Positions 9,401-18,400 of a DNA stretch of 63,133 bases are shown here, one piece after another. Each line of letters opens with the position of its first letter. Within the stretch, counting starts at the first letter, position 1. The notes under the pieces are model-generated. The model had not been told where the DNA came from, did not search any database, and worked only from the letters and a program-made list of their open reading frames with translations. The DNA is from Thermoguttaceae bacterium (GTDB taxonomy: Bacteria; Planctomycetota; Planctomycetia; Pirellulales; Thermoguttaceae): contig JAFZAL010000019.1 of NCBI GenBank assembly GCA_017557195.1, positions 1 through 63,133 of the forward strand. Reading direction: 5' to 3'. Made by a program: the position numbers and the translations under genes.

Positions 9401-12400
9401 AATCAACCCTTCGTAATCGTCAAAAGAAACCGTTACCGACTTCTGTTCAACCGTCAGCGTTCCTGACTCATACACAAATTTGTAGTTATTGTCTGAACCT
9501 CTTCCTACTGAAATAGAGTATTCTCCAACGCCGCTGAACTGGGTATAGGACGATCGCGCCGATGGTCGAACATTAATTTCAGACTCGTCCTCTCCGTTGA
9601 CAAAGCCCGTAAACGTTACCGTAAACGCCGGCGCCGCATCGCCGTAGGTAATTGACTGATTATCAGCTTTTGCAGTCAAAGTCGCTTTATCAATTGAGAA
9701 ATTTTGAGTTGTTGTTCCGGTTAGAACGTAATTCGTATTGGAAATTGAAGCCGTTGCCGTATAGGAACCGGCATCTTTGACGGTCTTGTCGTAAGTCAGC
9801 GATAATCCTGGATCGTCATTGTTGACAGTTCCGGAAATCGCCGCCGAAATTGTCCGCTCTTGACCGTTGTAAACTAATCCAGAGTAATCATCAAATGCGA
9901 CCGTTACGGCTTTCTGACCAACGTTGAGCGTTCCCGTCTGATAAACGAAATCGTAGTTGTTGTCTGAAGCCCCGGAAGCGGAAATTGCGTATTCGCCGAC
10001 GTTGTCAAACAGAGCGTAATTAGACGTTGCTGCTGCCTTTGTATCAATAACAGATTCGTTCTCTCCGTTGGCGAATCCGGTGTACGTTACCGTATAATCT
10101 GGAGCAGCATCGCCGTAAGTAATTGATTTATTATCCGCCATTGCGATCAACGTCGCTTTTCTGATTGAGAAATTCTGCGTCGTCGTTCCGGTCAAGAGAT
10201 AATTCGCATTGGAAATCGCGGCCGTTGCAGTATAGGATCCGACGTCTTTGACGTTCGTATTATAAGACAAAGACAATCCAGCGTCGTCTCCATTGACTGT
10301 TCCTGATACCGTTGCCGAAATCGTACGCTCTTGTCCGTTGTAGACTAATCCGGAATAATCGTCAAACGCGACTGTTACAGCTTTCTGACCAACGGTCAGC
10401 GTTCCGGTTTGATAAACGAAATTGTAGTTGTTATCCGAAGCACCGGAAACGTTGATGGCATACTCGCCGACGTTATTAAATTGAGAGTAGCTTGACGTTA
10501 CCGTTGCCTTTGTATCAATTACAGATTCGTTCTCTCCGCTGACGAATCCGGTGTACGTTACCGTATACGCTGGCGCGGCGTCGCCGTAGGTAATTGACTT
10601 GCTATCCGCCGTAGCTGTCAGCGTTGCTTTGCCAATCGAGAAATTCTGCGTCGCCGACCCGGTCAGAACGTAATTTCCGTTGGAAATCGACGCGGTCGCG
10701 GTATACGCCCCAGCGTCTTTGACGGTCTTATTATACGACAAAGACAAACCTGCGTCGTCTCCGTTGACGGTTCCAGAAATCGCAGCGGAGATTGTCTGCT
10801 CTTGACCGTTATATATCAACCCTTGATAGTTTTCGAACGCGACGGTTACGGATTTCTGACCAACGTTCAGCATTCCAGTTTGATAAACGAAATCGTAATT
10901 GTTATCAGAAGCCCCGGAAGATGTTATTACGTACTCGCCGACGTTATCAAATTGAGTATAGTTTGACGTTGCCGCTGCAAGAGTATCAATTACTGAAGCA
11001 TTCTCACCGTTGACAAAGCCGGCATACGTTACTGTATAAGTTGGAGCGGCGTCGCCGTATGTAATCGCCTTATCGTCAACAGTAGCTGTCAGCGTTGCTT
11101 TGCCAATCGAGAAATTCTGCATCGTCGATCCGGTCAGAACGTAATTTCCATTGGAAATCGACGCGGTCGCGGTATATGATCCGGCGTCTTTGGCTATCTT
11201 ATTATAAGACAATGACACTCCTGCGTCGTCTCCGTTGACTGTACCAGAAACCGTTGCAGAGATTCCCTGTTCCTGACCGTTGTAGATCAATCCATCGTAA
11301 TCGTCGAACTCGATAGTTACCGCTTTCTGGTCAACCGTCAGCGTTCCAGGCTGATAGACGAATTTGTAGTTATTGTCAGAACCTCTTCCAACTGTAATTG
11401 AGTATTGTCCAACGGCGCTGAATTGAGAATACGATGACCGCGCCGATGGCTTGGTATTAATAACGGATTCGTCTTCTCCGTTGACAAAACCGGTAAACGT
11501 TACCGTATAAGCAGGCGATGCATCGCCGTAGGTAATCGCCTTATTGTCAGCCGCGGCGGTCAGCGTAGCTTTTTCAATCGAGAAACTCTGCGTCGTCGTT
11601 CCAGTAAGAACGTAATTCCCGTTGGAAATTGACGCAGTCGCAATATACGACCCAGCGTCAAGGACCGTTTTATTATACGACAGCGACAAGCCTGCATTCT
11701 CGTTGTTGATTGTTCCAGATACCGCCGCGGAAATTGCCTGCTCTTGACCGTTGTAAACCAATCCGGAATAATCGTCAAACGAAACCGTAACCGCCTTCTG
11801 GCCGACAGTCAGCGTTCCAGTTTGATAAACGAAATCGTAATTGTTATCCGAAGCACCGGAAGCCGTAATTGTATACGAGCCGACGTTGTTGTATTGAGCG
11901 TAGCTGGACGTCGCCGCTGCATGCGTGTCGATTACAGACTTATTCTCTCCGTTGACGAACCCCGTATATGTTACAGTGTAAGCAGGCGCGGCGTCGCCGT
12001 AGATAATTGACTGATCATCCGCCGTTGCGGTCAGCGTCGCCTTTCCAATCGAGAAGTTCTGCGTCGGCGTTCCGGTCAGGACGTAATTCGTATTGGAAAT
12101 CGAAGCGATCGCGGTATACGCTCCGGCGTCTTTGACTGTCTTATTATACGACATCGTCAAACCTGCGTTGTCGTTGTTAACAATACCAGAAACTGTCGCC
12201 GAAATTGTTTGTACTGCGCCGTTGTATTTCAATCCAGAATAACCGTCAAATACAACTGTAACAGCTTTCTGGCCAACGGTCAGCGTTCCAGTTTGATAAA
12301 CGAAATTGTAGTTGTTATCAGTCGCCCCGGAAGCCGTAATTGTATATGAACCGACGTTGTTATACTGAGCGTAACTTGAAGTCGCCGCCGCGATCATATC

Positions 12401-15400
12401 AATTACAGACGCATTTTCACCGTTGACGAACCCCGTATACGTTACGGAATACGCTGGCGCCGCGTCGCCATAAATAATCGACAGATTGTCCGCCGATGCA
12501 GTCAGCGTCGCTTTGCCAATAGTCGAAACGATTTCCGAAGAAACGTAGTCTGCGTAGCCGGCGCGTTCAACTTTAACCCAGACGCTGTATTCGCCCGCAT
12601 TTGTCGCTTCGGGAAGCGTCGATGTCCACTGGACGCCGTCCGTTGAATAGGAAACGACGTCGTCCTGTTCCAGACCTGTAACAGACTGAATCAAGCCGTG
12701 AACGGCGCCGTCGTAGGTTCCCGTATAACCGCTAACCGAGACGCCCGAAATTTCACCCAAATTCGACGAAACCGTTCCGTTGATTTTGTATCGACCCAAC
12801 GAACCGTAATTGGAATACCCGAGTTTGGTCGCGCCGTTTTGATCTGTATACCAATACCCGCCGTCTGCGCCCAGTTCGCCCCGCGAGTCGCCGGAAATAA
12901 CCAGATAGTACGTTCCCGCGGCGGAAATGCTGCATTGAATTGTTGCATCGGATGACCAGTCGGAGTCGTAAACGTAAATGGAATTCCATTCAGAGTCGAA
13001 CAGCTCCGCCTTGACGTCAAGGTTGGTAAGATTGTACGAATACCCCATGTCGGCATACGCGTAACCGAAACTGTCAACCCCCTTGATTGTCAAATTGACA
13101 GAGCCAACGTCCAGCGCGAGCGTATAAACGTCGTTGTCCGGGTCAGAAAGCACAGCGTCCTCGCCTTCGCCAATCGTTTGACGTCCTATCATTCCGGTAC
13201 AGGAAATTGTCGTCGATTGTCCTAAGTCTGGAGCGGAATCGAGCAGAACCATTGGCGAACCGTCCAAAGTATGCGCGGCGTCTGTCGATACCGACGCGAC
13301 GTCGTCGTCAATAAAGGGGATATAGCTGGAAATAATCAGCAGTTCGTTTTGACATTCATCCAGCTTGTTGAGCGTCTCGCCGCTGTTGTTTGTAACAGTC
13401 TGAGCGCCAGGGTATTCGCCCATCGTCCACTGAACCATGCTGTAGGAATATCCAGACCCCATAATCGGCGCCCAGTATTCCCGACCGCTGAAGTAGACGC
13501 TGTTCCCGGAATAGACGCTGCTGCCGTCGTGATACAGTCCCAACGTGTGCCCAGCTTCGTGAGTTACGGATTCCGCATCGTACTTTTTGCCTCGCAGCCA
13601 AACATAGGCGACGTCTTCCACCATTTCCTGGAACGTCCCAACAAACGAAACGCCGGACGTTGAAACGTTTGAATACGTTGGCGACGAGTTGTCGGAATTC
13701 ATACCATAGTTTTTGCCGATAACGATTCGCTTACCCCATTGCAAATCGGATTCTGTGTTGTCGTACAGAATCGCGTCCAGACCAGGAAATGCGGTTGTAA
13801 CGTTGACGTCAAAGGGCGCGTAGTCCTCCGCTACTGTTCGCCAGATGTACAAAATGTCTGCCGCAGAATAATACGACCCGATGCTGGCGTCGACGCGGAT
13901 AATATCGCCGTATTCGTCTCCGTTCCATCCGGTAGCCGTAACAAGATGCCCCGTAAAGTCCAGATAAATCGTATAGTTGGAATCCGGCTTGGACGACAGA
14001 TTAAAGACGTTGGTTTCCTTGACGCCGTCACCGTCCAGGTCGACGTTGTAACCGGACAAATCCAGCGCGGCTGTCGAGCAGCTTGTTTCAGACCAGCTTG
14101 ACTTGGCGTTCGTGTCCGTTGCGTCCGCCTGAACGCGAGCCGTTACCGTAACGCCGTTTATAAGTTTGGGAAGAGTAAACGAGCGCGACGTCAGTCCGGA
14201 AATCGTATACCAGGGCGAGTCGGTCATCTCGTCGCCGGTTATCTGATACGTGATTGTATAAGTCGAAGCGTTTTCGACCGCGTTCCACGAGATTGTTACA
14301 TTTGTCCCGTTGACGCTTGAAGACACAACCGGGGCGTCAAGCGGCTGAGCAATCGTCTGCGATTCAAACGCGCCGAGGTCGATATTGGTATTGTTATATA
14401 TTCGGCTTGCGCCTACGATGTCTGTCGATTGACTTGTCAGCCCAAATTGAGCCGCAATGTCGTTGTCGCCGTCGTCAACGCCCAGCGAATTTGGCGTCAG
14501 CGCGAAGTCGGTCTTCAATGAATAATTCCCGCTGGCATTGATAAAAGTTGGAGAGCCGGAGGAATACCCGCCGTCAATCGTTTCGTCGCCTGGAGTAAAC
14601 GAGCCGTACATGGACGAAATGAGGTTGTTCTGTCCCCACATGGAGCCGGTGCCGGTGTCGCCCTGCATTTTGTACAGAGCCACTCCGCCATCCGCCTGAA
14701 CGATGGTATTGTACAAATAGGCGTTGCTGACGGAATATAGCGCTCCGCCGGCGCTCGACGCGTTTTTGGCAATTGTTACATTTACCAGTGTAAAGGTTGC
14801 TGAATTGTAGCTGTTGTTTTCGTTGGCGTAGTCGTAAACGTTGTTGTGAATTGCCGAGCCGTAATAGCCTGTGTTGTCATAAAAGAGGCTGTTGGTTATA
14901 ACCGTCGATCCGCAGTTGTTGAGCATAATCGCGCCGCCGCCAGTTGGAGCGGAGTTGCCGCTAAAGACGCTGTCGGAAATCGTCAGCGTGGAAACGTACC
15001 CTTCATGATAAATTGCGCCGCCCAAATAGCTGGCAGAGTTCGACGTAAATTCGCAGCCGGAAATCGTCATATTGCCGGTATTGAGAATCGCCCCGCCGTA
15101 GGTGTTATAGACGGTTCCGGAGGCGTTTGAGTCAAATTGAGAATCCGAAATTGTAACAACGCTGTCGGTCGACGCGATATAAATCGCCCCGCCGTACGCG
15201 TCTGAGCTGTTGTTGAAAATAACGGAAGACTCGATTGTCAAATCGGCTGTCGTATAGATTACCGAGCCGAATCCCGCATGATTGGCGTCGAACGTACAGT
15301 TAGCAATCGCGACGTCTCCCTCCGCGTAAATCGCCCCGCCCCAGCCTGCAATCGGCGTCCCGCCGGAAAGTTCCAGCGCGTTATCCGCGCCAGTAATCGT

Positions 15401-18400
15401 TAAGCCGTTAAGAGACAGCTCGCCGGATTCCGTTACGTCGAAAATCTGACCGCTGTTCCCGTTGATTGTCAATCCGGAACTCAACGCGGAAGCGTCGATC
15501 GAAACGGCTTTGTCTATCGACAACGCGCCAAAACCGTCAGACTGATTCAGCGTAATCGTCGACCCGTTCAAGCTGGAATCGAACGTAATCGTATCGCCGC
15601 TGGACGCGTACAGAATCGCTTCCCGAAGGGAAATCAAATAGTCGAATGGATCGACAACGTCGCTTAACGTTGTAACAACCGTTGACGGCGTCTCTTCGAC
15701 GACAAACTGAGTGCAGTTGATTGTATAGTTCCCCAACGAGCCGTAGTCGGAATAGTCGCCGGCGCTGTAGACGCCGTTGACGGGAGTACCCTTTCCTTCT
15801 CCGGTAACGCGGAGATAGTAAACGCCCGCAGTCGAGACCGTAATGGTTATCGTTTCGACAATGTCAGCGTCCTGCCCGGTATGGGGAGCTGCAGTCGCGA
15901 CGGCGCTGTAGTTGGAATCCGTATCGCAATAGACGTCTACGTGGGCGTTGAGGTTGGTTATATTGTTTTCCGCTGTTGACGAGTATTCCCCGCCGACGAC
16001 AAACGTATACGTTCCCCGTTCCAAACTCAGCTGATACCAGTCGTAATCTTTATCAATCTGACTGCCGTTATAAGCGTACGTAGACGACGAGCTGGTAATA
16101 ACGCCGGACGCGCAAACGCCAGTCGAGTCAACCGTCAAGACAGTAGCGGCAGCGGCAGAATTGTCGTTGTCCGTTTTGAACGACAAATGCTCGTTAATCT
16201 GGGCGATATCGTCCTGAGTCGTGTTGGTTGCGCCAGTATATTCGCCTTTGCTCCATTGAGAAAGAACCTGATGGTACGGATCGCCCATAATCGGTCCCCA
16301 GCCGCTGGTTCCGGAATAGTACTCAGCGCTGCCATAGCCGTCGTGTTTTAAACCGAGAGTGTGACCTATCTCGTGCGCTATTGCGTCGCCAACAAACTTG
16401 GGTTCATAATTGGAGAGACTGCCAGGAAAGACAAATGCGGGAGAATACTGTTTGGAGCTGTTTGACGTACCATAAAACCGGCTGAACACGCCCTCATAGG
16501 CAATGCCGCCGACGTTTAATCCCAAAACGTCTTCGCTCGTTCCGCCGATTGCCGCCCTCATGCCATACTTTTTATCGGAAGGGGGCGTAATCAACAGGTC
16601 GTCAAGAGACGTAAACTGCGTTGTTACGTCTACGTCGTAAATCGCGTAATCTTCACAAACCTCTCTCCAAATGAAATAAATGTCCTCTGCCGTAAACTCG
16701 TCCAGACACGACGGCGTAACAACGACGTCTCTGCTGTACGAAGTATTCCATTGCGTATCGTACGTTAAATGCCCGTTGAAGTCCAGATATATGGTCTTAC
16801 AGGAAGCATCCGTCGCCCAGTCCGCCTTGGAATGAAGGGTAAAGACGTTGGTTGACGTCCCGTCAATATCTACGTTCCACAACGACGTATCGACCGAAGC
16901 TATTGAATACGTAAAGACGTCTGACCACGCTGACCCGGACGCTGGCTTGTACTGATATTGAACCGTTGTGCCAGGAATCATGTCAAACGAGCAGTAGGAA
17001 TCCGTAAGGTTGAGCGTATAGTAGTTTGAATACGACGATCCGTTGACTTCCGTATTATTAAATTTGTAACGGAACGTATAGTCAGTCGCAGAGCCGATGT
17101 TCTGCCAGTCAAACGACAGAATCCCGTTAGAATAGATAACCGTCGGAACCATATAGGTCGTGTTGGAAATCAACGCTGCTTGAGTCGTCCTCGCCGTTGT
17201 GATAGCGTTCCCGTTGGAATCGACCAGCGTGTAATTGGACGCCAGAGCGTTTGCGCCGTTGTTCAAAGCGACGTCAAAGGTTGCGTACCGAAGCCCTGCC
17301 TGGTCGGAATCGAAAACGCCGTTGGCTGCCGACAGAACCAGGCTTTCCCCGTTCGCAACGCCGCTGAGCGTATACGAGTTGACCGTCGCAGAGAAATTGC
17401 CGGCTTCGTAATCCCGCCCGTTGGCAATCAATGAGGAAATTGTAACAGGGGCCGCTGAAATGACAAAAGAGGACGAGGTTGTATAGTCGTCGTATCCCGC
17501 CGCGCTGAAACAAATCGACAAATTGTAAACGCCGACGTTTTTCATCGTCGGGAACGCGTTGTTTGTCGTCGACCCGTTGTACGTAACCGTATAGGAATAA
17601 GAAACCGCCCCGGAGGTCGTAACGATCGGCGTTTGCACCGCGCCGTTGTAGAAAACGCCTGACCAGTCAACGTGAATCAAATCCTGAAGCGAACCGGTTG
17701 TCGCCGTTGTCGCGCTGACCGTTGACCAGAGGGAATCCTGATAGTCTTCCGACCCGGATGGCCCCAGAGCTTTCAAGCGGAAGTAATACGTCTGATTGGA
17801 GTCCAGCGAATTGAACGTCGCGCTGGTTGCAGACGAGTTCAGCGTTTGCGTTACAACGCCCGTCGAGAAATCCGAGTTGGTTGAGTATTCCAGCTGATAG
17901 CCGAAATTGTCAACAGCAGTCCAGCTTAAACTGATTGAATCGGACGTCGGGTCGCCATCAACAGACAGCGTTGGCTGATCCATGTAAATCGCAGGCTGAT
18001 ATTCAAACGCGCCGATGTCGACAGTAGAATCGTACGTTCTGACGCCAACTCCTGAAACGTCGTTGGGAATGGAATACCCGGACGCGGCGAGATAGCTGTT
18101 GTTTCCCGCGTCTTTCAAAACGGAATCCGAGACAAGCCGATAGTTGGGCGCGCTGACCAGATTCCCGGACGAGTCGAACTGCGGCGCGACCTTAAACCCG
18201 GCGAACTCGACTGACAAATCGCCAACATATTTGTTAAGGTATCCGGTCCCATAACGGGAATTGTTGAACGTCATCGTCCCCCAGTTGTAGAAGTCAGCAG
18301 CGCTGCTTGCTATGCTGGCTTCCCCCCCGTTCCCTGTAATAACGGAATTATAAAAATTGACCGTCGCAGTATCTTCGGCATTTGCCAAGCCGGCGGCGAA

